NCBI GenBank assembly: GCA_002292375.1
Contig: DBBV01000017.1
Location: forward strand, 77,313-141,312
DNA length: 64,000 nt
DNA from: Methylococcaceae bacterium UBA975
Lineage (GTDB): Bacteria; Pseudomonadota; Gammaproteobacteria; Methylococcales; Cycloclasticaceae
Direction of reading: 5' to 3'
Shown here: positions 8,805-17,708 of the stretch, piece after piece
Numbering within the stretch: the stretch's first letter is position 1
How the letters are laid out: each line of letters begins with the position of its first letter
Made by a program: the position numbers and the translations under genes
Notes under the pieces: model-generated
Database searches by the model: none
What the model was told of the DNA's origin: nothing
What the model saw: only the letters and a program-made list of their open reading frames with translations

Positions 8805-9551
8805 CTATTGTGTGACTTTACTCGCCAAGGCGGTGATCAATTTTTCAACTTTTAGCATGCCGCTTTCGGCAAACGCCTCAATGTCCTGCATATCAATACT
8901 ATCACCATCTAGGCCTGCAGCCCAATTAACAACGACCGAACAACAGGCGTAATCCAATTCCAGCTCTTTAGCCAATGACGCCTCTGGCATGCCGGTCATA
9001 CCCACCAAGTCACAGCCATCACGTGCTAGTTTTTTAATTTCAGCAGCCGTTTCAAGTCTCGGCCCTTGCATGCAGGCATACACGCCTGTCTCAACTAAAG
9101 TCAGCTTGGCTCGTTGCGTCGCGGCTATCATATCGGCTCTTAGACGCACCGAATAGGGGTGTGTAAAGTCGATGTGCACCACTTGTTCCAAATCATTTTC
9201 AAAGTAGGTCGATGGCCGCCCCCAACTGTAATCGATCAGTTGATCTGGCAAGACTAAATTACCCGGGCTCATCGTACGGTTAATACTTCCCACGGCGGCA
9301 ATCGCGACAATATCTGTTACCCCCACTTCTTTTAACGCCCATATATTGGCGCGATAATTGATTTTATGTGGAGGAATGGTGTGCCCATAGCCGTGTCGAG
9401 CCAAAAACACCACCTCACGCCCTTCGACTTTACCGAACGTCAGTGGCGATGAAGGCTCGCCATACGGCGTTTTAACCACCCGTTTATGTACATCCCGTAA
9501 ATTAACCAGCCGGCTCAAGCCTGTGCCACCAATAACCCCTAATACTGACAT
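8805..9551 (-). CDS. mtnP: S-methyl-5'-thioinosine phosphorylase (MTAP/PNP family)
   Basis: Phosphorylase that splits S-methyl-5'-thioinosine into hypoxanthine and methylthioribose-1-phosphate. The 248-residue protein has the phosphate-binding GGTGLS (residues 8-13), ARHGYGHTIPPHKINYRAN (51-69), and CMQGPRLETAAEI (160-172). Near the purine site it reads VVNWAAG (N209). MTA phosphorylases have aspartate there, which contacts the 6-amino group; asparagine favours 6-oxopurines, as in the characterised Pseudomonas enzyme. The start overlaps the end of hpt by 13 bases. Together the two enzymes would recover purine from polyamine and autoinducer synthesis by-products. General purine nucleoside phosphorylase activity is the main alternative. 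Confidence 0.85.
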   Translation of the reverse strand: MSVLGVIGGTGLSRLVNLRDVHKRVVKTPYGEPSSPLTFGKVEGREVVFLARHGYGHTIPPHKINYRANIWALKEVGVTDIVAIAAVGSINRTMSPGNLVLPDQLIDYSWGRPSTYFENDLEQVVHIDFTHPYSVRLRADMIAATQRAKLTLVETGVYACMQGPRLETAAEIKKLARDGCDLVGMTGMPEASLAKELELDYACCSVVVNWAAGLDGDSIDMQDIEAFAESGMLKVEKLITALASKVTQ

Positions 9552-10114
9552 AATAATTCCTCTAAATTACTTGGGCAGGCATACAAGCCGTTAGCGTTGC
9601 GCAAGTACCCTTTATAGTCCATACCTAAGCCAAACAAATACTCATCTGCCGCATGAAAACCAACAAAATCGGCTTTAATCGGCTTCTCTTTATTAATCGC
9701 TTTATCGACTAAAACTGCGGTATAACAACGCTCTGCTCCCTGTTCCATACAATAGTTTTTCAATTGCACCATGGTGATGCCTTCATCCAACACATCATCG
9801 ACGATAACCACCGTTCTGTTCACTAAGGAGATACTCGGCAATTGTTTCCAAACTAAATCGTCGCCGACTAATTGACCCTGATACCGCGTCGCATGAATGT
9901 AATCTATTTGCAATGGGAAGGTCAATTTTGGCAATAGCTTGCCTAGTGCAACGACCGCACCGGTCATTACACACAAAAATATCGGGTCTTGCTGCTGGCA
10001 TGTCACGCTGATTTGCTGCGCCAAGTCGTCAAACATCAATTCAGCCTCTGCCGCATCTAACAAACATTCACTGTGCTGCATAACACAGTTAATCTCGTCT
10101 AGGCTAACGCTCAT
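9539..10114 (-). CDS. hpt: Hypoxanthine-guanine phosphoribosyltransferase
   Basis: Transfers phosphoribose from PRPP to hypoxanthine or guanine, giving IMP or GMP. At 191 residues it belongs to type I phosphoribosyltransferases. The PRPP loop reads VVIVDDVLDEGIT (residues 102-114) and the pyrophosphate-binding region FLCVMTGAVVALGKL lies at 47-61. It sits between nagZ (4-base overlap upstream) and mtnP (13-base overlap downstream), so translation of the three is probably coupled. Its substrate hypoxanthine is the expected product of the neighbouring phosphorylase. Confidence 0.9.
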   Translation of the reverse strand: MSVSLDEINCVMQHSECLLDAAEAELMFDDLAQQISVTCQQQDPIFLCVMTGAVVALGKLLPKLTFPLQIDYIHATRYQGQLVGDDLVWKQLPSISLVNRTVVIVDDVLDEGITMVQLKNYCMEQGAERCYTAVLVDKAINKEKPIKADFVGFHAADEYLFGLGMDYKGYLRNANGLYACPSNLEELLCQY

Positions 10115-11148
10115 TTCGCCAGTTCCTCAATAGTTTTTCGGCTCTGTTGCCACTGCAGGTTGTCTTCCAACTGCCCTTTAATAGACAAGTATTTCGGACG
10201 CATCGCAATGAGCCGTTGGACCGACTGAGTGTTTATTGCCATACCGCTTAATGCATCAATAATATTTTCAGCGGCCGGTCGATTATTGCACACCAAGGCC
10301 ATGTCACCCCCGGCTTTTAACGCTTGTTTTGCGCGTTGTTCATAATCACCGATTACGCTGGCACCCTGCATGCTCAAATCATCGCTAAAAATAGCGCCTT
10401 CAAAGCCTAATTGTTGGCGCAGCACTTCATTCAACCAAAAGGATGAAAAGCCTGCCGGTAAATCGTCTACTTGCTGGTATATGACATGCGCCGGCATAAT
10501 GCCGTTCATGCCTGCCTTAATCAAGTGTTTAAACGGGTATACATCGTCTTGCATGATATCTGCCAAACTACGCTCATCGACTGGGATAGCGATGTGAGAA
10601 TCGGGTGCCACTGCACCATGTCCGGGAAAATGTTTGCCGACGCTGGCCATACCCGCAGAATGTAAGCCGTGCTGAAAAGCGCTTGCCAACTCAGCCACCG
10701 TCAGTTTATCGTTTGAAAAGGCCCGATCACCAATCACCTCACTACAGCCGTAATCTAAATCAAGTACCGGCGCAAAGCTAAAATCTACCCCTACCTGCCT
10801 TAACTCCATCGCCATTAACCAAGCGACCTGTGTTGCCTGTTCTAACCCGTATCGCTTATTTTCTTGATAGGCCTGACCTAGCTTTTGCATACAAGGAATT
10901 GCGGTAAATCCGTCCCTAAAACGTTGCACCCGCCCACCCTCATGATCGACGGCAATTAACAAGGGTTCCGCTCTTAAAGCATGTATCGCTTTACATAAAC
11001 GCGACACTTGTTCAATCGACTCATAATTTCTGGAAAAGAGAATAACGCCGCCCACCAAGGGGTGCTTAAGAACGTCTTGGTCTACCAACGACAATTCAAC
11101 ACCGTCAATATCTATCATTAATGGCCCAAGGGGCATAGGCGATTTCAT
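10111..11148 (-). CDS. nagZ: Beta-N-acetylhexosaminidase NagZ
   Basis: Cytosolic glycoside hydrolase family 3 enzyme of peptidoglycan recycling; it removes GlcNAc from GlcNAc-anhydroMur-peptides returned to the cytoplasm. The 345-residue single-domain form matches the family. The signature KHFPGHGAVAPDSH spans residues 172-185, supplying the His/Asp dyad, and the nucleophile aspartate lies in FSDDLSM (D256). No signal peptide is present. It heads the nagZ-hpt-mtnP-DUF3581 run and is divergent from the FliL-like gene. A YkuD-type enzyme that may act on the same recycling peptides is encoded about 0.5 kb away. Confidence 0.95.
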   Translation of the reverse strand: MKSPMPLGPLMIDIDGVELSLVDQDVLKHPLVGGVILFSRNYESIEQVSRLCKAIHALRAEPLLIAVDHEGGRVQRFRDGFTAIPCMQKLGQAYQENKRYGLEQATQVAWLMAMELRQVGVDFSFAPVLDLDYGCSEVIGDRAFSNDKLTVAELASAFQHGLHSAGMASVGKHFPGHGAVAPDSHIAIPVDERSLADIMQDDVYPFKHLIKAGMNGIMPAHVIYQQVDDLPAGFSSFWLNEVLRQQLGFEGAIFSDDLSMQGASVIGDYEQRAKQALKAGGDMALVCNNRPAAENIIDALSGMAINTQSVQRLIAMRPKYLSIKGQLEDNLQWQQSRKTIEELAK

Positions 11149-11213
11149 TTTTATAGTCTATCCTTATTAATACATTTGCCTTATTTCAAACACATAAACT
11201 TGAGGAGCTTACG

Positions 11214-11609
11214 ATGCGTTTGGTACTTTTATTCTGTGGATTATTGTTATTAACCCCTACCGCTTACGCTGAAGATGATGAGGAAACTGTTGTTCCCGAG
11301 GTTATTTACCATGCCCTAAATCCTCAATTTACTGTTAATTTATTGGGCAATAAACATTACCTACGAACCACTATTCAACTACAGCTAGCCGACCAAAAAA
11401 CTAAAAATGCTATCGAAGCCAATGACCCTGCGATACGTCACGCGCTTATTGTAGTATTAAGCAACAATCAAGTGGACGATATTTCTAACGCCGACGGGTT
11501 AAATGCTTTACGCCTTAAGGCGGTTGACAGTCTTAATAAAACACTGAAAAAGCACGCTAAAATTGAAGGGGTGACCGATGTGTTTTTCACTGATTTCGTT
11601 TCCCAATAA
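11214..11609 (+). CDS. FliL-like protein with a signal peptide
   Basis: A 131-residue protein whose C-terminal two thirds follow the FliL family pattern: a beta segment FTVNLLGNKHYLRTTIQLQL, then AIEANDPAIRHALIVVLSN and a C-terminal LKKHAKIEGVTDVFFTDFVSQ. FliL normally has a permanent N-terminal transmembrane anchor next to the flagellar stator. Here the N-terminus (about 1-19) ends TAYA and looks like a cleavable signal peptide followed by an acidic EDDEE run, so the protein is probably soluble in the periplasm. A GAGGAG ribosome-binding site precedes the ATG. It is not in a flagellar operon, and a stator or surface-sensing role is inference. Confidence 0.7.
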   Translation: MRLVLLFCGLLLLTPTAYAEDDEETVVPEVIYHALNPQFTVNLLGNKHYLRTTIQLQLADQKTKNAIEANDPAIRHALIVVLSNNQVDDISNADGLNALRLKAVDSLNKTLKKHAKIEGVTDVFFTDFVSQ

Positions 11610-11665
11610 TACGGGTTGCCGTCTCAATATTTTATCCTCACATACACCGCTTTGCTATAAATCGC

Positions 11666-12154
11666 TCATTCGCTAATCAACACCCGGGTACCAGGTTTAA
11701 CGCTATCAAAAAGCTCTATCACATCCGCATTAAACATTCTAATACAACCGTGTGATGACGGCGCACTTGTTAGCAAGTCGTCGGGTGCCCCGTGAATATA
11801 AATATAACGGCGCATGGTATCGACAGTCCCCAAACGGTTTTTACCGCGTTCCTCACCCGATAACCACAAAATTCGGCTTAAAATCCAATCCCTATTTGGC
11901 TGTTCAGTGGCGAGCTGTTGACCGTACTGTTCGCCCGTTAGTCGCCTGCCCACCAATACGCTGCCTAAGGCCGCGCCCTCACCAATTTTAGCGCGAATAA
12001 TATGCCGACCACGTGGGGTACACTCACTGCCATTCTTTTCTCCTGCACCATTTTTAGCGGTGCATACGGGGTATGATTTAATCAATGTCGAACCGTCCAT
12101 TAGACTAAGGCGTTGTTGGCTTAAGTCGATGACAATGTGTGTTTGGCAGGTCAT
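11666..12154 (-). CDS. YkuD-domain protein without signal peptide, candidate cytosolic L,D-carboxypeptidase (ElsL/LdtK-like)
   Basis: The 162 residues are essentially a bare YkuD catalytic domain. The active site is complete: H121 and SHGCIRM with H135, C137 and R139. Most YkuD L,D-transpeptidases are exported, but this one starts MTCQTHIVIDLSQQRLSLM, directly in the first beta strand, with no signal peptide or anchor. Cytosolic YkuD enzymes such as ElsL (LdtK) of Acinetobacter are L,D-carboxypeptidases that trim recycled tetrapeptides to tripeptides. The gene begins immediately after the rlmD stop on the same strand, and nagZ, another recycling enzyme, is close by. Domain identity is certain; the cytosolic carboxypeptidase role is inferred from the missing export signal. 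Confidence 0.85.
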   Translation of the reverse strand: MTCQTHIVIDLSQQRLSLMDGSTLIKSYPVCTAKNGAGEKNGSECTPRGRHIIRAKIGEGAALGSVLVGRRLTGEQYGQQLATEQPNRDWILSRILWLSGEERGKNRLGTVDTMRRYIYIHGAPDDLLTSAPSSHGCIRMFNADVIELFDSVKPGTRVLISE

Positions 12155-13489
12155 TTATTTTTCAAATAACGCAATCGATTCGACGTGCGAGGTGTGCGGA
12201 AACATGTCCATAACACCCGCTTTTTTTAAGCTATAACCCAACTCATTAACCAAAATAGCTGCATCCCGTGCCAAGGTAGAAGGGTTACAGGAAATGTATA
12301 ACACCTGCTGGGCATTCCACTTTTTTAACCACGGCAACACTTCTTTAGCACCTAACCTGGGGGGGTCGATTAATACCTTGTTATAGCTTTTTTTAGCCCA
12401 CGCTTGATCTGCGATGTCGCCCATTAAATTAGTCGCGTAAAAATCCACATTCGTCAGGCCGTTTTTATCAGCATTCATTTTGGCTCGAGCAATCAATTCC
12501 TCGCTACCTTCTACACCGGTTACATGGCCCGCCACCCGCGCCATCGGCAAGGTGAAATTACCCAAGCCGCAAAACAAATCCAGCACCTGATCATTTTCAT
12601 TTAAATTTAAGGTTTCAAGCGCCCTATGGATCATGCTGCGATTAATGTCGACGTTCACCTGTACAAAATCACTCGGCTCAAAGTACAGCGTCACATCATT
12701 CGGTAACTGATAGCTAAGGGGGGCTTTTGCGCCGCTAATTGGCGCAATGGTATCAGGCCCTTTCGACTGACTGTAAATGTCTACGTCGGCACTTAGCTCA
12801 AACGCCCGTAGCACCTGTAAATCAGCATCAGTTAACGGCTCTAACACTCTAAACACTAGCGCTGTTCGATTATCACAAATAGACACCTCAATTTGTGGGA
12901 CCTTATCTTTAATCGACAACTCGCCCACTAAATTCGATAACGCCATTAAACGTTTACCAACAGCGGGATGCAGCACCTCACATTGTTCAATTTCTGCTAG
13001 GTATGGACTCGCTTTTTCACGAAAGCCAACCAACACACGGCCTTTTTTTGGCACGTCTTTAACCCCTAGGCGAGCACGGTGACGATACCCCCAGTGAGGG
13101 CCCGTCAATGCTGGCCATAATTCAACGTCTTCAAGTTTTGCAATGCTCTTAAATTGTTCAACCAAAATCGTTTGCTTGGCTAAAATCTGTTGCTCTGGCG
13201 CCATATGTTGAAAGCTGCAACCCCCACATATATCATAGTGTTGGCAGCCCGGCTCTACGCGTTCAGCGGCCGCTTTAAAAACCTGGGTTACTTGCCCCTC
13301 GGCGTAATCTTTTTTCTTTTTGATGTATTTAAACTCAACGTCTTCACCAATTAAAGCGCCGCTGATAAACACCGCTTTACTGTCAACGTGCGCCACCCCT
13401 CGCCCATCATGCGCTAATGACTCAATCGTCGCGTTTGCTGTTTCGTGGACTAACTTCCCACCCCTATTTCTGCTTCTACGTCTCGCCAT
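12155..13489 (-). CDS. rlmD: 23S rRNA (uracil-1939-C5)-methyltransferase RlmD
   Basis: SAM-dependent methyltransferase that makes m5U1939 in 23S rRNA. The 444-residue protein has an N-terminal TRAM domain, a [4Fe-4S] site formed by C82, C88, C91 (CQHYDICGGC) and C170, a SAM-binding motif DLFCGLGNFTLPMA (304-317), and the catalytic cysteine C401 within YISCNPSTLARD. The spacing of the cluster cysteines fits RlmD. It is immediately followed by the YkuD gene without an intergenic base, suggesting one transcript. Confidence 0.95.
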   Translation of the reverse strand: MARRRSRNRGGKLVHETANATIESLAHDGRGVAHVDSKAVFISGALIGEDVEFKYIKKKKDYAEGQVTQVFKAAAERVEPGCQHYDICGGCSFQHMAPEQQILAKQTILVEQFKSIAKLEDVELWPALTGPHWGYRHRARLGVKDVPKKGRVLVGFREKASPYLAEIEQCEVLHPAVGKRLMALSNLVGELSIKDKVPQIEVSICDNRTALVFRVLEPLTDADLQVLRAFELSADVDIYSQSKGPDTIAPISGAKAPLSYQLPNDVTLYFEPSDFVQVNVDINRSMIHRALETLNLNENDQVLDLFCGLGNFTLPMARVAGHVTGVEGSEELIARAKMNADKNGLTNVDFYATNLMGDIADQAWAKKSYNKVLIDPPRLGAKEVLPWLKKWNAQQVLYISCNPSTLARDAAILVNELGYSLKKAGVMDMFPHTSHVESIALFEK

Positions 13490-13549
13490 TGCTCTCTAAC
13501 AACCTTTACTTAGGTAAATAATGGGCTTATTTTAAACGCTAAAAGGGGT

Positions 13550-14437
13550 TTAGTCCGGAAAAATACCCGTCGATATATAACGATCACCTCGGTCACAAAT
13601 AATAACCACGATCGTGGCATTACTAAGCCGCTTGGATAGCTCTAAGGCAACCTGTGTTGCACCGCCGGACGATACGCCACAAAAGATCCCTTCTTGTTGC
13701 GCTAATGCTCGCGTCATATCCTCGGCCTGTTGTTGGCTCACGTCGATAATTTCATCCACCCTTGAGGCGTCATAAATTTTTGGCAAATACTCTTTTGGCC
13801 AGCGACGAATGCCAGGAATTTTAGAATCACCTTGCGGTTGCACACCAATAATTTGAACAGCAGGCGACTGTTCTTTAAGAAACATCGAGGTACCCATAAT
13901 GGTTCCGGTCGTACCCATTGAGCTGACAAAGTGCGTTACCTCACCGTCGGTATCACGCCAAATTTCAGGCCCTGTACCAATATAATGAGCAAGCGGGTTA
14001 TCTGGGTTAGCAAATTGGTCGAGTACCTTACCTTCACCATTGGCTTCCATTTTTCTCGATAAATCAATCGCCGCCTCCATGCTACCCGCCGCTGGCGTTA
14101 AAATGATTTCGGCGCCGTAGGCTTTCATCGATGCCCGCCGTTCTGCACTCATATTACCGGGCATAATCAATATCATACGATACCCCATGATCGCAGCCGC
14201 CATTGCTAGCGCGATACCCGTATTACCACTGGTCGCTTCAATCAAACAGTCACCCGGTTTGATCTCACCGCGCAATTCTGCTTGTTTAATCATATTGATC
14301 GCCGGGCGATCTTTCACCGAGCCTGCAGGGTTATTGCCTTCCAGTTTTAACAGAATGGTATTTGATGTGTTATCTAACCGTTGCAAACGAACTAAGGGCG
14401 TGTTGCCGACGAACTTTTCAATGCTGGGGTATGTCAT
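13550..14437 (-). CDS. cysM: Cysteine synthase B
   Basis: PLP enzyme forming cysteine (or S-sulfocysteine with thiosulfate) from O-acetylserine. It has the synthase-B signature NNPAGSVKDRPA, containing the PLP lysine, preceded by VGNTPLVRLQRL, and the EATSGNTGIALAM phosphate/substrate loop. The PLP-phosphate loop near the C-terminus reads GVSSGGA. I use the ATG at 14437, giving 295 residues beginning MTYPSIEKFVG as in relatives; an ATG at 14449 would add four residues and has a similar upstream GAG. It is a single gene, divergent from the TonB receptor gene. Confidence 0.93.
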   Translation of the reverse strand: MTYPSIEKFVGNTPLVRLQRLDNTSNTILLKLEGNNPAGSVKDRPAINMIKQAELRGEIKPGDCLIEATSGNTGIALAMAAAIMGYRMILIMPGNMSAERRASMKAYGAEIILTPAAGSMEAAIDLSRKMEANGEGKVLDQFANPDNPLAHYIGTGPEIWRDTDGEVTHFVSSMGTTGTIMGTSMFLKEQSPAVQIIGVQPQGDSKIPGIRRWPKEYLPKIYDASRVDEIIDVSQQQAEDMTRALAQQEGIFCGVSSGGATQVALELSKRLSNATIVVIICDRGDRYISTGIFPD

Positions 14438-14582
14438 ATCTACTCTCATTTCTACTCATAACGCTGCTTTTAAAATGTGCAACCGTACCATATCTAAACG
14501 TATTATTTTAATAGTTTTAGCTTATGTGCTTAGGCTAGATTATCTGTGATAAGATTTTAAAAAAAACAATAGGATTTCTTTC

Positions 14583-16607
14583 ATGCGACTTCACGCCAGC
14601 CACTCTTCGCCTTACGTTAAGATAACACCGTATTTACTCGGTTTATGTTGCATTATAACCCCCTACACCTATGCCAACGACGCCACCGACCTCTCTATGT
14701 TTGGTGAAGACTTGGGCATCGTACTGTCGGCCACCCGTCTAGCCCAACCTAAAACCGAAGCGCCAGCATCGATCACCGTTATCGACAGTGAAATGATCAA
14801 ACTTTCCGGCGCTAAAAATATCGCCGATCTTTTTAGGCTTGTGCCAGGTATGCACGTCGCTAACTATCGGGGGAACCGGCCGGTCGTTGGTTATCAGGGC
14901 GTCAACAGTGAGTACCCACAGGGCGTGCAATTACTGATTGATGGGAAGTCCGAATACAGCCCATTATTTGGCGGTATTAACTGGGCTAATCTGCCGTTAT
15001 TACTGGAAGATATTGAACGCATCGAGGTTATTCGAGGCCCCAATAGCACCACCTTTGGTTCTAATGCGTTTCAAAGCGTTATTAACATCACCACCACTCA
15101 CAGCAGCCAAGTCAATGGCACGCAAATTAAATCTACCCTAGGGGAACGCGGTTATAACAGAACTTTGTTGAAAACCGCTGGGCACACGGATGACCTAGAC
15201 TTTAGAGTGAGCCTAAGCCACCGTGATGACGAAGGCTATAAAAATAATTTTGATGACAGTCGATTAGACCTGCTCACAGCTAGAGTCGATTACAAACTTG
15301 GCTCAAAGGATACATTGCAACTAAACCTTGGCGCGATCAACAACTTAAGACAAACCGCTAATCCGGACGATCCACAAGACCCAACCGACCCCATACGTAA
15401 TCAAGACGAAAGCTATTACACTTTACACGGTAAGTGGGAACACACGGTAGACAGCACGCAACAATTTACTACACAACTGTCATACACGGTCATGGATAGC
15501 AAGGACAAACACACACGCACGTACGATGACAATGTACTCGGGCCCGACGTCAGCATTACTCTTGATCAAACCACCACCTTTGATCGCTGGGATTTTGAAT
15601 TTGAACATTTATTAAAACCCTCGGACAATACCCGACTGGCATGGGGCCTCGGTTTACGTAGTGATCGCGTCACCATGCCGCTGTGGACAGGTACCGATAA
15701 GCAGCACGACAATTCCATCCAGCGACTGTTTGGCAACCTTGAGTGGCGAGCGACAGAACAGCTCATCATCAATACCGGCGCGCTATGGGAACACAGTCAA
15801 ATCGCCGGCGATAACGTCTCTCCACGGTTTGCCATCAATTACCTTCTCACGCCCAAACACAGCGTGCGCATGATCGCCTCGCGTACCTTTAGAGCGCCCG
15901 TGTTAGTTGAACATAACTTTGATGCAAACATTAACTTTCAAACCGGTGTTGACGAACTTGTTGTGCCTTTTCTTAGAAGCCCCGAACATACTGTTGAGCC
16001 AGAAACGGTTAACTCGTTTGAAGTGGGCTACCACGGCATTTACTTCGCTAATGCCTTAAGCGTCGACCTCAAACTATTTAGAAATGAATACGATGATTTA
16101 ATCGCTCTCGAAGACAGAGACATCCCAAACGCTATAACGTTTAATGGGTTTCCTTATGCTGATGCCGAAATCGCTTTTCTCGACAATTACCTGAATGCGC
16201 AAGTCAACGGCTATGAAATCGAGATTAATTACCGTCCAAACCGCCAAAACTTACTACATATGGGCTATAGCTATAATCACGTCAGCCGTAGCGCTGATGA
16301 AAGGGTCCTAGAATCAGTTCCAAAGGACACTTTCAATTTATTAGCCGCGCACACCTTTGATAACCAGCTGTGGAGCAGTATCGCTTACTATTACACCGGC
16401 AGCATGGAGCATAAAATTTCTGGTAATCCGCAAGGCCCGACTCGACGCCTAGACCTTAATGCCGGTAAATCATTTAATGTCGCCGCGGATCAACAGCTGG
16501 ATATTAGTGTAAGCTTACAATTGGCCTTGGATAAAAACATCGACTTTTTAAAGCAGTTTAATTTAGACAACCGCGCCTATGTTGAAGTGAGTTACAACTT
16601 TAAATAA
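14583..16607 (+). CDS. TonB-dependent outer-membrane receptor
   Basis: A 674-residue receptor with a long signal peptide (about 1-31), a TonB-box-like GIVLSATR just after the mature N-terminus, a plug domain (about 55-165, with RLVPGMHVANYRGNRP, LLIDGKSEY and IERIEVIRGPNSTTFGSNAFQSVINI) and a 22-strand type barrel ending VEVSYNFK. The plug resembles vitamin B12, siderophore and small-ligand receptors, but the ligand cannot be read from sequence. No cobalamin riboswitch-sized leader or Fur-box is evident upstream. It heads a cassette with a periplasmic binding protein (30 bases downstream) and a hybrid kinase. This grouping suggests that the receptor delivers or detects a signal and does not serve nutrition alone. 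Confidence 0.92.
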   Translation: MRLHASHSSPYVKITPYLLGLCCIITPYTYANDATDLSMFGEDLGIVLSATRLAQPKTEAPASITVIDSEMIKLSGAKNIADLFRLVPGMHVANYRGNRPVVGYQGVNSEYPQGVQLLIDGKSEYSPLFGGINWANLPLLLEDIERIEVIRGPNSTTFGSNAFQSVINITTTHSSQVNGTQIKSTLGERGYNRTLLKTAGHTDDLDFRVSLSHRDDEGYKNNFDDSRLDLLTARVDYKLGSKDTLQLNLGAINNLRQTANPDDPQDPTDPIRNQDESYYTLHGKWEHTVDSTQQFTTQLSYTVMDSKDKHTRTYDDNVLGPDVSITLDQTTTFDRWDFEFEHLLKPSDNTRLAWGLGLRSDRVTMPLWTGTDKQHDNSIQRLFGNLEWRATEQLIINTGALWEHSQIAGDNVSPRFAINYLLTPKHSVRMIASRTFRAPVLVEHNFDANINFQTGVDELVVPFLRSPEHTVEPETVNSFEVGYHGIYFANALSVDLKLFRNEYDDLIALEDRDIPNAITFNGFPYADAEIAFLDNYLNAQVNGYEIEINYRPNRQNLLHMGYSYNHVSRSADERVLESVPKDTFNLLAAHTFDNQLWSSIAYYYTGSMEHKISGNPQGPTRRLDLNAGKSFNVAADQQLDISVSLQLALDKNIDFLKQFNLDNRAYVEVSYNFK

Positions 16608-16640
16608 CAGGGAGTTATTTTATTAGCAAATGGAGTTTTG

Positions 16641-17708
16641 TTGAAAATGTCTGGTAAACCGTTACACGTTATTATTGCTGCTCGAGCTAAACTGCGAGCT
16701 AATGCCTTTTTTAACCATAAATCGCTCAGGTTTACTCTAGCTTGGCTGCGTTTAATAAAAGCGCGCAAACTCTCTGACCTGCGAAGTCAACGCTGTCGTG
16801 CTGTTCTACTGTTTGTAGCTTTGACCACCCCAGTCAGCGGGTTCGGTCAAAACGTTGCTCTCATTTACGATGAAACGAGTCACTACCAATCCAACTTTGT
16901 CGACATCTTATCTTCTGAAGGTTCATCAACAGCGGTCCACTTTAAGCGCCTCAGTAGCGCCAGCCTATCAATTGATGCACTGAAAAAAGACCCGCCCGAC
17001 ATTATTATCAGTTTAAACAACCGTAGCAGTAATCAATTGATAGCGTCTAAACTGCCAACAACAACCTTCCATGCCCTGACGACCTTGTCACGCTCTCGAC
17101 AGATCGCACCGTGTTTACCAAACTGCTTAAGCGCACTGCCTAATCACCTGTTTTTTGTGTTAGACCAACCGGTCGCTAGGCAATTAAAGTTGATGACACT
17201 AATCAACCCGAGGATCAAAAACATCGGTCTTATTGTGACTGAACATTCAACGCCGTATTGGCTTCAACAACAAAATACAACCCATGCTTTAAACATTAAC
17301 AAGCACATCACCGATGCTAAGAGCATTCGCTATCAGATAGATTCTATAGCCCAATCTTCTGATGCTATTTTGGCTATCGCCGATACCGATATTTATAACG
17401 CGTCTACGCTGTCTCAAATATTATTGACCAGCTATCGCTACAAAACGCCCGTGATTGGTTTTTCGACTGGCTTTGTTAAGGCTGGCGCTTTGACCGGCAC
17501 CATTAGCACCCTACATCAACTCGCCCAACACTTAACTGAGTACTTGCGTCCGTTCGACCAATCAGCCCCGCATAAAACACTTAATTTAATCTACCCCAAA
17601 TATTTTGAAGTCTTCACTAATAGAGCCGTCGCTAAAAGTTTGAACCTTCATTTCCCCAGTGATCAAAAATTAACATCAACATTAATCGACGATGAAAATA
17701 CTCGATAG
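16641..17708 (+). CDS. Periplasmic ABC-type substrate-binding protein without ABC partners
   Basis: The product matches the ABC_sub_bind family of uncharacterised periplasmic binding proteins: QNVALIYDETSHY at the mature start, a central ligand-cleft region, and the conserved ILAIADTDIYNASTLSQILLTSYR and TPVIGFSTGFVKAGALTG blocks. A hydrophobic export signal (AVLLFVALTTPVSGFG) lies unusually far in, at about residue 55, so either the true start is further downstream or the signal is long. I use the TTG at 16641, five bases after GGAG; an ATG at 16647 is also possible. No permease or ATPase gene is nearby. The end overlaps the kinase start by 17 bases, so it probably presents its ligand to that kinase. 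Confidence 0.75.
   Translation: MKMSGKPLHVIIAARAKLRANAFFNHKSLRFTLAWLRLIKARKLSDLRSQRCRAVLLFVALTTPVSGFGQNVALIYDETSHYQSNFVDILSSEGSSTAVHFKRLSSASLSIDALKKDPPDIIISLNNRSSNQLIASKLPTTTFHALTTLSRSRQIAPCLPNCLSALPNHLFFVLDQPVARQLKLMTLINPRIKNIGLIVTEHSTPYWLQQQNTTHALNINKHITDAKSIRYQIDSIAQSSDAILAIADTDIYNASTLSQILLTSYRYKTPVIGFSTGFVKAGALTGTISTLHQLAQHLTEYLRPFDQSAPHKTLNLIYPKYFEVFTNRAVAKSLNLHFPSDQKLTSTLIDDENTR

Noticed and set aside
14438..14582. Possible cobalamin riboswitch or Fur box before the TonB receptor
   Set aside because: The gap of about 140 bases is shorter than a cobalamin riboswitch, and neither a B12-box nor a Fur-like palindrome is visible.
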